This document shows positions 35,902-43,795 of a DNA stretch of 64,000 bases, piece after piece. Position 1 is the stretch's first letter. Each line of letters starts with the position of its first letter. Both the position numbers and the translations under genes were made by a program. The notes below the pieces were generated by a model that was not told the origin of the DNA, did no database searches, and was given only the letters and a program-made list of their open reading frames with translations. This DNA is from Streptomyces lichenis (lineage in GTDB: Bacteria > Actinomycetota > Actinomycetes > Streptomycetales > Streptomycetaceae), in NCBI RefSeq assembly GCF_023218175.1, contig NZ_JALPTH010000023.1, positions 62,001 through 126,000 on the forward strand, read 5' to 3'.

Positions 35902-36348
35902 GTGCTGACCTGGGTTCTTGCGGGGATCGCGGTGGCGATCGTGGTGGGTGTGGTGGTGGCGGTGCTGCGCGGCCCGGAGGGCTCGGGCGAGGACAGCTGG
36001 TGGGTGGCGGAGACCCGGCCGCGCGTCCACACCGGCAAGCGGACGGGGGCGGGCCGTACGGGGTCGGGGTCGGGGACGGATGTGTCGAGTGCCGGGGCGC
36101 TGCTGGTGCTGGACGCGGGGACGTCGGACGGCCCGGCCGGTGACGGAGGGGACGGACGGGACGGGGCAGGAGACGGTGGGTCGGGGGCGGATGCGGGCGG
36201 CGGATCGGACGGGCACGCGTCGTCCTCCCCGTCCGACTCCCCTTCGTCCTCGTCCTCGTCTTCGTCCGACTCCTCTTCGTCCTCCTCGTCCTGTTCGTCC
36301 TCGTCGTCGTGCTCCTCGTGCGGCGGGGGTGGGGGCGGGTGCAGCTGA
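35902..36348 (+). CDS. Small membrane protein with Ser-rich, Cys/Gly tail
   Basis: A 148-residue protein. It starts with GTG and one membrane helix (LTWVLAGIAVAIVVGVVVAV), then a charged segment with DSWWVAETRPRVHTGKR, a long Gly/Asp/Ser linker, and a tail of serines broken by cysteines ending SSCSSCGGGGGGCS. Topology is probably N-terminal anchor with cytoplasmic tail. The next gene encodes a shorter relative with the same plan. No family recognised; the Cys/Gly tail resembles those of some actinobacterial TIGR04222-type membrane proteins. The tail could bind metal, form disulfides or be modified. Start chosen by the helix and GGGGGACAG upstream. Confidence 0.65.
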   Translation: MLTWVLAGIAVAIVVGVVVAVLRGPEGSGEDSWWVAETRPRVHTGKRTGAGRTGSGSGTDVSSAGALLVLDAGTSDGPAGDGGDGRDGAGDGGSGADAGGGSDGHASSSPSDSPSSSSSSSSDSSSSSSSCSSSSSCSSCGGGGGGCS

Positions 36349-36357
36349 GCCGCCGGG

Positions 36358-36380
36358 GCGAAAGCTCTGGATTCGCTCAA
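36358..36380 (+). repeat. Leader repeat upstream of the second Gly/Cys-tailed membrane protein
   Basis: GCGAAAGCTCTGGATTCGCT plus CAA, the counterpart of 35789-35810; it starts 10 bases after the stop of the first gene, so each gene seems to have its own duplicated promoter or leader. Confidence 0.6.
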
Positions 36381-36460
36381 TTCGCGATTGGCGCGGGTGG
36401 CCGGCCGGGCATCCCCCGGACACAGAACACACGAGGGACGGACAGACGGGGGTGGGAGCG

Positions 36461-36718
36461 ATGACGTTCGTCATCATCATGGCCGGTGTGATCGTGTTGA
36501 CCGGGTTCCTGATCGCGGTGAGCAGGGCCGGCAGCGTCTCGACGTCCGGGGCGAGGAAGCCCCGTCGGCGCGGCTCCTCGGGCGGCGGCTGGTGGGCCGG
36601 GGGCGACGGCGGCTCAAGCTGCGGTTCGGGCGGGCACTCCTGCGGCGGCGGCTCCTGCGGCGGGGGCAGCTCCTGCGGCGGCGGGGGCGGGGGCGGCGGA
36701 TGCGGTGGCGGCAACTGA
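36461..36718 (+). CDS. Small membrane protein with Gly/Cys-rich tail
   Basis: An 85-residue protein. One membrane helix (TFVIIMAGVIVLTGFLIAV, about 2-20), a basic segment ARKPRRRGSSGGGWWAG, and a tail of Gly with six Cys: GSSCGSGGHSCGGGSCGGGS then SCGGGGGGGGCGGGN. It parallels the preceding gene in order (helix, WW near the middle, Cys-rich tail) and in its leader, so the two are paralogues. ATG behind GGGAG. Function unknown; it lies upstream of the DUF2617/spermidine-synthase-like pair. Confidence 0.65.
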   Translation: MTFVIIMAGVIVLTGFLIAVSRAGSVSTSGARKPRRRGSSGGGWWAGGDGGSSCGSGGHSCGGGSCGGGSSCGGGGGGGGCGGGN

Positions 36719-37083
36719 GACAGGCCGCCCGCGCGGAATCACCGGGGCGCCCGGTCGGACAACTCCGGCCGGGCGTCCTGCCGTTTGCCTTCCTGCCGGC
36801 GGGCCGGTCGGGCGGGTCCGGTTCCCGGCGCGCCGGTGGTTCAACGGTGAACACCTGAACCGGCGGGTCCCCCGGTGGGTGGAAACCGCGTCAAGTGGGG
36901 TAAAAACGCTGTGAGTCCGCGCGCGGTTCGTGATTCGCTCGCTGTCGACACCATTCCGGCCCCTGGGCGGCCGGGACCGCTCCCGGCCGTGCCCGGAGCG
37001 GTGACGCCCGACGCCCGAGCCCCATCGCTTCTGCCGGGAACCCCCGGCCCATCCCCGTCTCACCGTGTGTGCGGAGCCGACCC
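36719..37083. other. Intergenic region with nested palindrome
   Basis: 365 bases between the Gly/Cys-tailed gene and the DUF2617 gene. It contains a nested palindrome at 36838-36861 (GGTTCA outside, GGTG/CACC inside). No small gene is supported. Confidence 0.45.
36838..36861. promoter_or_regulatory. Nested palindrome, possible operator
   Basis: Outer arms GGTTCA and TGAACC flank inner arms GGTG and CACC around a central AA. It lies about 220 bases before the DUF2617 gene. It could be an operator or a small hairpin; no protein is known to bind it. Confidence 0.35.
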
Positions 37084-37605
37084 ATGCTCACGACGCTGAA
37101 CACCTCCTATACCGATACCCGCGCCGCGGACCTGGCCTGGGCGCTCGGCCAGGAGCCACTGCCCGCCCTTGCCGTACTCGACCTCGAACTCGCCGGTGCC
37201 CGGCTCCAGCTGCGGCTTCTCGGTGCCTCGCACCAGGTGCTGCTGGAGGAGGCGGGCGGCCGCTGTTCGGAGACGGTCGCCTGCATCCCCGGGAGCAGCA
37301 CCCCGCTGCCGCTGGGGGTGTCGAAGCGGCTGGGGGAGTACGAGTACGAGTTCGCCGCCCGCGTCGAGACGCTGGGACCCGGCTCCTTCGCGGGCCGCGC
37401 CCAGGAGTTGCTGGCCCTGGTGGCCGACCACCCCAACGGGCTGGCCGGCACGTTCCCCGGTTCCCCGCACGCCTTCACCGCGATGCTGGCGCACCGTCAC
37501 GAGGGCCAGGTCCGCTGGCGCACCTGGCACGCCTACCCCCAGGAGGGGCAGCTCGTCGCGACCAGAACCAGCGTGGCCGTACGTATGCACGCGGGCGCGA
37601 GATAG
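37084..37605 (+). CDS. DUF2617 family protein
   Basis: A 173-residue soluble protein matching DUF2617: TSYTDTRAADLAWALG at the start, LQLRLLGASHQVLLE, SETVACIPG, YEYEFAARVE and HRHEGQVRWRTWHAYPQEG. In actinobacteria this family lies next to a membrane spermidine-synthase-like gene, as here (50-base gap), and may work with it. The biochemical role is unknown. The ATG at 37084 is favoured over one five codons upstream because it starts the family pattern. Confidence 0.8.
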   Translation: MLTTLNTSYTDTRAADLAWALGQEPLPALAVLDLELAGARLQLRLLGASHQVLLEEAGGRCSETVACIPGSSTPLPLGVSKRLGEYEYEFAARVETLGPGSFAGRAQELLALVADHPNGLAGTFPGSPHAFTAMLAHRHEGQVRWRTWHAYPQEGQLVATRTSVAVRMHAGAR

Positions 37606-37655
37606 ACCCTTGTGGGTGACAAAGAGCAACACAGATGTGACGTAGCGTTGCTTGT

Positions 37656-39389
37656 GTGATCGACGCACCACAGGGGGCAACGCAGGGCGTACCGAAACGC
37701 GGGCCATCCGGTCAGGGCGCGACGAGTGCCTCGGATACGAGGAGTGCCTCGGACACGGGGCCGGCGGCGGGGGCGGGAGACTCGGCGCAGGCTGGACAGG
37801 GGCCGGGCGCGCGGCCCCGTTCGGCCCGGCTGCTGGTGCTCGCGGCGGTCTTCGTCTGCGCCGCCTGCGGCCTGGTGTACGAGCTGGAGCTGGTCGCCCT
37901 CGCCTCGTATCTGGCGGGCGACTCGGTCACCCACGCCTCGGTCGTGCTCTCGGTGATGGTCTTCGCGATGGGGCTCGGCTCGCTGCTCGCCAAGCGGCTG
38001 GTGTGCCGGGCGGCGGTGGGCTTCGGCCTGGTGGAGGCCGCCCTGGCGCTGGTCGGCGGCTGCTCGGCGCTGGTGCTCTACGCGGCCTTCGCCTGGGTCG
38101 GCGCCTCCCGGGTCCCGCTGGTGGTGTTCTCGCTGGCCATCGGGGTGCTGATCGGCGCCGAGGTGCCGCTGCTGATGACGCTCATCCAGCGGGTCTCGCG
38201 CCGGCGCGGCCCGGACGCCGGGGCCGCTTCGGCCGCCTCGGCCGAGCAGGACGCCGGGGGCGCGGTGGCGGACCTGTTCGCCGCCGACTACGTGGGCGCG
38301 CTGGTCGGCGGGCTCGCCTTCCCCTTTCTGCTGCTGCCCTGGCTGGGGCAGCTCACCAGCGCGCTGGCCACCGGCGCGGTCAACGCGGTGGCGGGTGCCG
38401 TGCTGGTGTTCTGGCTGTTCGGGCGGGATCTGACGGCCCGGCAGAAGTGGCTGCTGCTGGCGGTGAACGGCACGGTGCTGCTGGTGCTGGCCACCACCGC
38501 CCTGCTGGTGGCGGACTTCGAGCGGGCGGCGCGCCGCGCGGTCTACGGGGACGCGGTGCGGGTCGCCGTGCACACCGGCGTCCAGGAGGTGGTGCTGGCG
38601 GGCCCGCCGGGCGAGCCGCCGGACCTCTTCCTGGACGGCCGGCTGCGGGTGCGCGGCCATGACGAGCGGCGCTACCACCGGGCCCTGGTGCACCCCGCGA
38701 TGCGCGGCCCGCACGCCCGGGTGCTGGTGCTCGGCGGCGGTGACGGGCTCGCCCTGCGCGAGGTGCTGGGTTACCGCGACGTGGCGGCGGTGACGGTGGT
38801 GGAGCTGGACCCGGGCGTGGTGCGGGTGGCCCGTACCGACCCCGCGCTGACCCGGCTGAACCGCCGGGCGTACGCGGACCCCCGGGTGCGGGTGGTGCAC
38901 GCCGACGCGTTCGTCTGGCTGCGCCGGGCCGCCGCCGCACCCGCCACCCCCCGGTTCGACGTGGTCGTCTCCGACCTGCCCGACCCGGAGTCGACCGCCG
39001 GCGCCAAGCTGTACTCGCAGGAGTTCTACGGGCTGGCCGCCCGTTCGCTGGCCGACAGCGGCCGGCTGGTGGTGCACGCCGGGGCGCCGTCCGCGCGGCC
39101 CCGCGTCTTCTGGACGGTGGACGCCACCCTGCGGGCGGCCGGCTTCGCCACCCGTCTCTACCGGGCCTCGGCCGCCCCGCCTCCCCCCTTCCCGTACCAC
39201 CCGGGGCACCCCTCGGCGCACGGGCGGGTGGCCCGGGGCGCCCCGGCCGACTGGGGGTTCGTGCTGGCCGCCCGCGGTGGCTCGGCCCCGCTGCGGTCGG
39301 TGGACGGCCCCGGGACGGACGCCGTCGCGGGCCCGCCCGCCGCCGGCATCCGCCCCTCGACCCTGGTCCATCCGCGTTACGCCGAGTAA
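37656..39389 (+). CDS. Membrane-embedded polyamine aminopropyltransferase-like protein
   Basis: A 577-residue fusion. After a 55-residue polar N-terminus come about seven membrane helices (57-285), then a Rossmann methyltransferase-like domain of spermidine synthase type: FLDGRLRVRGHDERRYHRAL (substrate lid), VLVLGGGDGLALREVL (nucleotide motif I), VVELDPGVV and VVSDLPDPES. The expected catalytic Asp of aminopropyltransferases is in the SDLPDPE segment. It would use decarboxylated S-adenosylmethionine or act as a specialised methyltransferase; evidence for polyamines is only familial. GTG start. Co-transcription with DUF2617 is likely. Confidence 0.8.
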   Translation: MIDAPQGATQGVPKRGPSGQGATSASDTRSASDTGPAAGAGDSAQAGQGPGARPRSARLLVLAAVFVCAACGLVYELELVALASYLAGDSVTHASVVLSVMVFAMGLGSLLAKRLVCRAAVGFGLVEAALALVGGCSALVLYAAFAWVGASRVPLVVFSLAIGVLIGAEVPLLMTLIQRVSRRRGPDAGAASAASAEQDAGGAVADLFAADYVGALVGGLAFPFLLLPWLGQLTSALATGAVNAVAGAVLVFWLFGRDLTARQKWLLLAVNGTVLLVLATTALLVADFERAARRAVYGDAVRVAVHTGVQEVVLAGPPGEPPDLFLDGRLRVRGHDERRYHRALVHPAMRGPHARVLVLGGGDGLALREVLGYRDVAAVTVVELDPGVVRVARTDPALTRLNRRAYADPRVRVVHADAFVWLRRAAAAPATPRFDVVVSDLPDPESTAGAKLYSQEFYGLAARSLADSGRLVVHAGAPSARPRVFWTVDATLRAAGFATRLYRASAAPPPPFPYHPGHPSAHGRVARGAPADWGFVLAARGGSAPLRSVDGPGTDAVAGPPAAGIRPSTLVHPRYAE

Positions 39390-39454
39390 AGGCGGTACGG
39401 ACACACGTACGGACATGCCTGGGGACATGGGCAGACGTGTGCGCCGGTCGTGGG

Positions 39455-39460
39455 TAGGCT
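39455..39460 (+). promoter_or_regulatory. -10 element, leaderless start of the SRPBCC gene
   Basis: TAGGCT ends 8 bases before the ATG at 39469; no ribosome-binding site. Confidence 0.5.
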
Positions 39461-39468
39461 CGGGATCC

Positions 39469-40356
39469 ATGGAGCATGAGGTGTTCGTTCCGGTTGCCGA
39501 AGAGACCCTTCGAGCCGTGCTGGCGGATCCCGCCCGCCTGGCACCCTGCGTCCCGGGCCTCCAGCAGGACGCGGACGCGTCGGCGGGGCCGCTGTCCGGC
39601 CGCCTCAAGGTGCGGGCCGGAGGGCACTCGATCACCTACCGGGGCGCGCTGCGGGTGGCCGCCGGGGAGGACGGCTCCTACACCGTCGAGGGCGAGGGCG
39701 AGGAGGTCCGCGGCACCGGCGCGGCCACGCTGGCGCTCACCGTGCGGCTGGCCCCGGTCGAGGGCGGGACGACTCTGCACTTCGCCGGCACCACCACCGC
39801 GGACGGCCGGCTCGCGGAGCTGCCCGACGACACCGCCGTCGCCGCCGCGCACCGGCTGCTGGACCGTTTCGCCGAGTCGCTCACCGAGGTCGCGACGGGG
39901 GCGGACGAGTCGCGGTCCGGCGCCGACTCGGGCTCGGTGTTCGACGCGCCGGTGCCGCCGCCCGCGCTCGACCCGGGGGCGGACGCGGAGTTCGACGAAG
40001 ACAGGGCCGAGGGGCTTTCCGGGCCCGGGCTGCCCGGGGCCGGGATTCCGGGCGGCGGCTCGATCGGCGATGGAGTGGGGGACGAGTTGGAGGACGAGGT
40101 CGGGGACGGGCTGGACGGCGGGCTGAGTGACCCGCCGGCCCCGGACCAGCCCGTGGAGGCGGCCCACGCCCGCCGAACGATGATCGGCCGCAGCGCGGAG
40201 GAGGTGGACCACGCCCCGCCGCGCGGACGGTACGCGCCGACGCCCGGCCCGGAGGCCGCCACCGCCACGGCCACCCTGCGCTGGCTGGTGCCCGCCGCCG
40301 CGGCCGCCGTCGCCTCGGCCGTGGTGATCGGACGCGCGCTGCGCCGCCGGAGGTAG
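39469..40356 (+). CDS. SRPBCC (CoxG-like) domain protein with C-terminal membrane anchor
   Basis: A 295-residue protein. Residues 1-145 form a START/SRPBCC fold of CoxG type: EHEVFVPVAEETLRAVLADP, LAPCVPGLQQ and the last helix HRLLDRFAESLTEV. A long acidic Gly/Asp/Glu/Pro linker follows, then TATLRWLVPAAAAAVASAVV (about 262-282) and the basic end RALRRRR, a tail anchor. CoxG in carbon monoxide dehydrogenase clusters is also tail-anchored and holds the enzyme at the membrane; no such cluster is visible here. A lipid-binding role is possible. Confidence 0.75.
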   Translation: MEHEVFVPVAEETLRAVLADPARLAPCVPGLQQDADASAGPLSGRLKVRAGGHSITYRGALRVAAGEDGSYTVEGEGEEVRGTGAATLALTVRLAPVEGGTTLHFAGTTTADGRLAELPDDTAVAAAHRLLDRFAESLTEVATGADESRSGADSGSVFDAPVPPPALDPGADAEFDEDRAEGLSGPGLPGAGIPGGGSIGDGVGDELEDEVGDGLDGGLSDPPAPDQPVEAAHARRTMIGRSAEEVDHAPPRGRYAPTPGPEAATATATLRWLVPAAAAAVASAVVIGRALRRRR

Positions 40357-40394
40357 CCCCCCTCGGCCCGGGCGCCCGTCGGCGCCGCCCCCAG

Positions 40395-40400
40395 TAGGGT
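40395..40400 (+). promoter_or_regulatory. -10 element, leaderless start of the epimerase gene
   Basis: TAGGGT ends 8 bases before the GTG at 40409; no ribosome-binding site. Confidence 0.5.
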
Positions 40401-40408
40401 CGGGCAGT

Positions 40409-41224
40409 GTGACGAACAGCAGCAGTAGCAGCAGCGGACAGCACGTCAGGCTCGGTGCGGGGGACGCCGAGGTGACGGTGGATCCGGGGAACGGCTGCCG
40501 GATCAGCAGCCTGCGGGTCGGCGGCACCGAACTCCTCCGCCAGGGCGAGCGGTACGGCTGCTTCCCGATGGTGCCGTGGTGCGGGCGGATCGCCGAGGGC
40601 GTCTTCCGCGACGGGGCGACCGAGCACCGGATGCCGCTCAACGCCCCGCCGCACGCCATCCACGGCACCGGACGGGACACCGCCTGGCGCACCGCGCGGG
40701 CCGACGCCACCGAGGCGTCCTTCGTCTACGACCTCGCCGAGCCCTGGCCGTACTCGGGCCGGGTGACCCAGACCTTCGAGCTCACCGAGGACGCGCTGAC
40801 GCTCCGGCTGGGCGTGGAGACCTACGCCGACTCCTTCCCGGCCCAGGTGGGCTGGCACCCCTGGTTCCGCCGCACCCTCGACGGCGGCGAGGAGGCGGTG
40901 CTGGACTTCGCCCCCGCCTGGCAGGAGGAGCGCGGCGCCGACCACATCCCCACCGGCCGCCGGATCGATCCCCGCCCCGGCCCCTGGGACGACTGCTTCG
41001 GCATGCCCGACGGCGTGGCCGCCACCCTCACCTGGCCCGGCCGGCTGGAGCTGACGGTGACCAGCCGCGCCCGGTGGGTGGTGGTGTACGACGAGCAGGA
41101 GGCCGCGATCTGCGTCGAGCCGCAGTCCGGCCCGCCCAACGGGCTCAACACCGCGCCCCACCTGGTCACCCCCATCGAGCCGCTGGAGCTGGCCGCCACC
41201 TTCGCCTGGCGACGGCCTGTCTAG
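40409..41224 (+). CDS. Aldose 1-epimerase family protein
   Basis: A 271-residue galactose-mutarotase-like protein: GNGCRISSLRVGGTELLR, PMVPWCGRIAEGVFRDG, HAIHGTGRDTAW with the conserved His, VGWHPWFRR with the second His, and CVEPQSGPPNGLN with the catalytic Glu. It would interconvert alpha and beta anomers of a sugar or phosphosugar. The GTG start lacks a ribosome site and lies 8 bases after a -10 box. It precedes pyrE by 23 bases. Confidence 0.85.
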   Translation: MTNSSSSSSGQHVRLGAGDAEVTVDPGNGCRISSLRVGGTELLRQGERYGCFPMVPWCGRIAEGVFRDGATEHRMPLNAPPHAIHGTGRDTAWRTARADATEASFVYDLAEPWPYSGRVTQTFELTEDALTLRLGVETYADSFPAQVGWHPWFRRTLDGGEEAVLDFAPAWQEERGADHIPTGRRIDPRPGPWDDCFGMPDGVAATLTWPGRLELTVTSRARWVVVYDEQEAAICVEPQSGPPNGLNTAPHLVTPIEPLELAATFAWRRPV

Positions 41225-41234
41225 TCAGGCCGCC

Positions 41235-41240
41235 TAAGCT
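41235..41240 (+). promoter_or_regulatory. -10 element, leaderless start of pyrE
   Basis: TAAGCT ends 7 bases before the pyrE ATG. It overlaps no coding sequence, lying just after the epimerase stop. Confidence 0.5.
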
Positions 41241-41247
41241 CGGAGCC

Positions 41248-41796
41248 ATGACTGACGTACGAGCCGATCTGCTCCAGCAGATCAAGGACAAGGCCGTGGT
41301 GCACGGCAAGGTGACCCTCTCCTCGGGCCTGGAGGCCGACTACTACGTCGACCTGCGCCGCATCACCCTGGACGGCCAGGCCTCGCCGCTCGTCGGACAG
41401 GTCATGCTCGATCTGACCGCCGACCTGGAGTTCGACGCGGTCGGCGGCCTCACCCTGGGCGCCGACCCGGTGGCCACCGCCATGCTGCACGCCTCCGCGG
41501 CCCGCGGCCGCACCCTGGACGCCTTCGTGGTCCGCAAGGCGGCCAAGGCCCATGGAATGCAGCGCCGGGTCGAGGGACCGGACATCACGGGCCGCCGGGT
41601 GCTGGTGGTCGAGGACACCTCCACCACCGGCGGCTCCCCGCTGACCGCGGTGGAGGCGGTGCGCGAGGCCGGAGCGGAGGTGGTCGCGGTCGCCACCATC
41701 GTGGACCGGGCCACCGGTGCCGCCGAGAAGATCAGTGAGACGGCGGGCGTCCCGTACCGCTACGCCTTCGCGCTGGACGAGCTCGGCCTCGCCTGA
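41248..41796 (+). CDS. pyrE: Orotate phosphoribosyltransferase
   Basis: A 182-residue enzyme of usual length. The PRPP loop is VLVVEDTSTTGGSPLTAVEA (about 113-132); YYVDLRRITLDG and VGGLTLGADPVATAML are characteristic of PyrE. It joins orotate and PRPP to give OMP in pyrimidine synthesis. ATG start, probably leaderless. Its message ends at the large palindrome with the parS site 10 bases after the stop. Confidence 0.95.
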   Translation: MTDVRADLLQQIKDKAVVHGKVTLSSGLEADYYVDLRRITLDGQASPLVGQVMLDLTADLEFDAVGGLTLGADPVATAMLHASAARGRTLDAFVVRKAAKAHGMQRRVEGPDITGRRVLVVEDTSTTGGSPLTAVEAVREAGAEVVAVATIVDRATGAAEKISETAGVPYRYAFALDELGLA

Positions 41797-41805
41797 GACC
41801 CGCTG

Positions 41806-41855
41806 TACGGGTGGGGGCGGCATGTTTCACGTGAAACATGCCGCCCCCACCCGTA
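41806..41855. promoter_or_regulatory. Perfect 50-bp palindrome carrying a ParB-binding parS site
   Basis: The central 16 bases, TGTTTCACGTGAAACA at 41823-41838, match the bacterial parS consensus exactly. The symmetry continues for 17 more bases on each side (41806-41830 mirrors 41831-41855) with no loop. ParB should bind the centre for chromosome segregation. The GC-rich arms, 10 bases past pyrE, can also form a terminator hairpin in RNA. Confidence 0.92.
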
Positions 41856-42012
41856 TGCCCCACTCGGGTGCCCTTTTCGGCCGCCGCCCGGTGGCCGCTC
41901 GGGCGCCGGGTGGACCCTCCGGGGCCATCTGGAAAGATGGGGGCGACGATGACGTCGCCCCCAGGTCAGGGACACCAACGCAACACCACCCGCGGATCAC
42001 AAGGAGCGGACC

Positions 42013-43035
42013 ATGCCCATCGCAACCCCCGAGATCTACAACGAGATGCTCGACCGGGCGAAGGCAGGCAAGTTCGCCTACCCGGCCATCAACGTCACCT
42101 CGTCGCAGACCCTGCACGCCGCGCTGCGCGGTTTCGCGGAGGCCGAGAGCGACGGCATCATCCAGATCTCGACCGGTGGTGCGGAGTTCCTGGGCGGTCA
42201 GCACAGCAAGGACATGGTCACCGGCGCGGTCGCGCTGGCCGAGTTCGCGCACATCGTCGCCAAGAAGTACGACATCACCGTGGCGCTGCACACCGACCAC
42301 TGCCCCAAGGACAAGCTGGACGGCTATGTACGTCCGCTGATCGAGGTCTCCGCCGAGCGGGTGGCCCGCGGTGAGAACCCGCTCTTCCAGTCCCACATGT
42401 GGGACGGCTCCGCCGAGACCCTGGCCGACAACCTGGCCATCGGCCAGGAACTGCTGGCCAAGGCCGCCGCCGCCAAGATCATCCTTGAGGTCGAGATCAC
42501 CCCGACCGGTGGCGAGGAGGACGGCGTCACCCACGAGATCAACGACGAGCTGTACACCACCGTCGAGGACGCCATCCGCACCGCCGAGGCGCTCGGCCTG
42601 GGCGAGAAGGGCCGCTATCTGCTGGCCGCCTCCTTCGGCAATGTGCACGGCGTCTACAAGCCGGGCAACGTGGTGCTCCGCCCCGAGCTGCTGAAGGACC
42701 TCCAGGAGGGTGTGGCCGCCAAGTACGGCAAGGCCGACCCGTTCGACTTCGTCTTCCACGGCGGCTCCGGCTCCACCGCCGAGGAGATCACCACCGCGCT
42801 GGAGAACGGCGTGGTGAAGATGAACCTGGACACCGACACCCAGTACGCCTTCACCCGCCCGGTCGCGGCCCACATGTTCAAGAACTACGACGGTGTGCTG
42901 AAGGTGGACGGCGAGGTCGGCAACAAGAAGACCTACGACCCGCGCACCTGGGGCAAGCTGGCCGAGGAGTCCATGGCCAAGCGGGTCGCCGAGGCCTGCG
43001 CCGCGCTGCGCTCCACCGGCACCAAGCTGAAGTGA
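42013..43035 (+). CDS. fba: Class II fructose-bisphosphate aldolase
   Basis: A 340-residue zinc aldolase. VALHTDHCPKDKLDGYVRPL carries the catalytic Asp and a zinc His, FGNVHGVYKPG another His, and FVFHGGSGSTAEEI the third His and phosphate loop; VKMNLDTDTQYAFTRP is the family signature. It cleaves fructose 1,6-bisphosphate in glycolysis and runs in reverse in gluconeogenesis. ATG behind AAGGAG. Single gene between the parS palindrome and a terminator. Confidence 0.97.
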   Translation: MPIATPEIYNEMLDRAKAGKFAYPAINVTSSQTLHAALRGFAEAESDGIIQISTGGAEFLGGQHSKDMVTGAVALAEFAHIVAKKYDITVALHTDHCPKDKLDGYVRPLIEVSAERVARGENPLFQSHMWDGSAETLADNLAIGQELLAKAAAAKIILEVEITPTGGEEDGVTHEINDELYTTVEDAIRTAEALGLGEKGRYLLAASFGNVHGVYKPGNVVLRPELLKDLQEGVAAKYGKADPFDFVFHGGSGSTAEEITTALENGVVKMNLDTDTQYAFTRPVAAHMFKNYDGVLKVDGEVGNKKTYDPRTWGKLAEESMAKRVAEACAALRSTGTKLK

Positions 43036-43065
43036 CACCCGTAGGACTTCCGTAGGACCCCGCGA

Positions 43066-43103
43066 ACGGGCCCGGCACCGATGGACGACGGTGCCGGGCC
43101 CGT
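43066..43103 (+). terminator. Terminator after fba
   Basis: Perfect 15-bp stem ACGGGCCCGGCACCG (43066-43080) and its complement (43089-43103), loop 8, beginning 30 bases past the stop. Part of the right arm is copied again near 43117-43131. Confidence 0.85.
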
Positions 43104-43145
43104 GGCATAGGCGGACGCGGTGCCGGGCCCGCGGTTCAGGTGGGT

Positions 43146-43151
43146 GACACT
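43146..43151 (+). promoter_or_regulatory. Probable -10 element of the DUF3151 gene
   Basis: GACACT ends 7 bases before the ATG at 43159. A G-run lies between, so either leaderless or very short-leader translation is possible. Confidence 0.4.
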
Positions 43152-43158
43152 GGGGGGC

Positions 43159-43572
43159 ATGGCCATCCACGAGAACCTGCTGGGGGGACCGCCCCCCACC
43201 CGTCTGCCCGACGATCCCGAGCCGCGTGAGCTGCTGGCCGCCGGCACCGCCCCCTCGGACGTCGCGGCGAAGTACCCCGCCTCCTCACTCGCCTGGGCGC
43301 AGCTCGCCGACGACGCCTTCGAGGGCGGCCGGGTCGTCGAGTCGTACGCCTACGCCCGGACGGGCTACCACCGGGGCCTGGACTCCCTGCGGCGCAGCGG
43401 CTGGAAGGGACACGGCCCGGTGCCCTGGGAGCACGAGCCGAACCGCGGTTTCCTGCGGGCCCTGCACGCCCTCGCCCGGGCCGCCGGCGCCATCGGGGAG
43501 CAGGAGGAGTTCGCGCGCTGCTCGCAGTTCCTGCGGGACTCCTCGCCGCTCGCCGCCGACACCCTGGGCTGA
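43159..43572 (+). CDS. DUF3151 family protein
   Basis: A 137-residue protein with the DUF3151 pattern: ENLLGGPPPTRLPDDPEPRE, AAKYPASSLAWAQLADDAFE, SYAYARTGYHRGLDSLRRSG and WEHEPNRGFLRALHALARAA. The family is actinobacterial, with TPR-like helices and unknown function, and commonly lies next to fba as here. The start is fixed by the MAIHENLLGG family opening. Confidence 0.85.
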   Translation: MAIHENLLGGPPPTRLPDDPEPRELLAAGTAPSDVAAKYPASSLAWAQLADDAFEGGRVVESYAYARTGYHRGLDSLRRSGWKGHGPVPWEHEPNRGFLRALHALARAAGAIGEQEEFARCSQFLRDSSPLAADTLG

Positions 43573-43589
43573 GCGCGGGGGACGGTCCA

Positions 43590-43625
43590 CGAAGCCCCGG
43601 GTGCGATCGCGCGCCCGGGGCTTCG
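43590..43625 (+). terminator. Terminator after the DUF3151 gene
   Basis: CGAAGCCCCGGG (43590-43601) and CCCGGGGCTTCG (43614-43625), 12-bp perfect stem, 18 bases after the stop. Confidence 0.8.
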
Positions 43626-43795
43626 CGCGTTCCGGATCGCGCCCCGGCTCGCACACACGGTCGGGCGAACCGTGTCATGATGCGATCGGGGCCGCCGTAG
43701 CACCGAGGGTGGCGGGGCCCCGAGGGGACCGGGGCTCTCCAGTCGACTGGACGGAGCGGACCGCTACCCGGTAGCACGCATTGATGGAGACAGCG

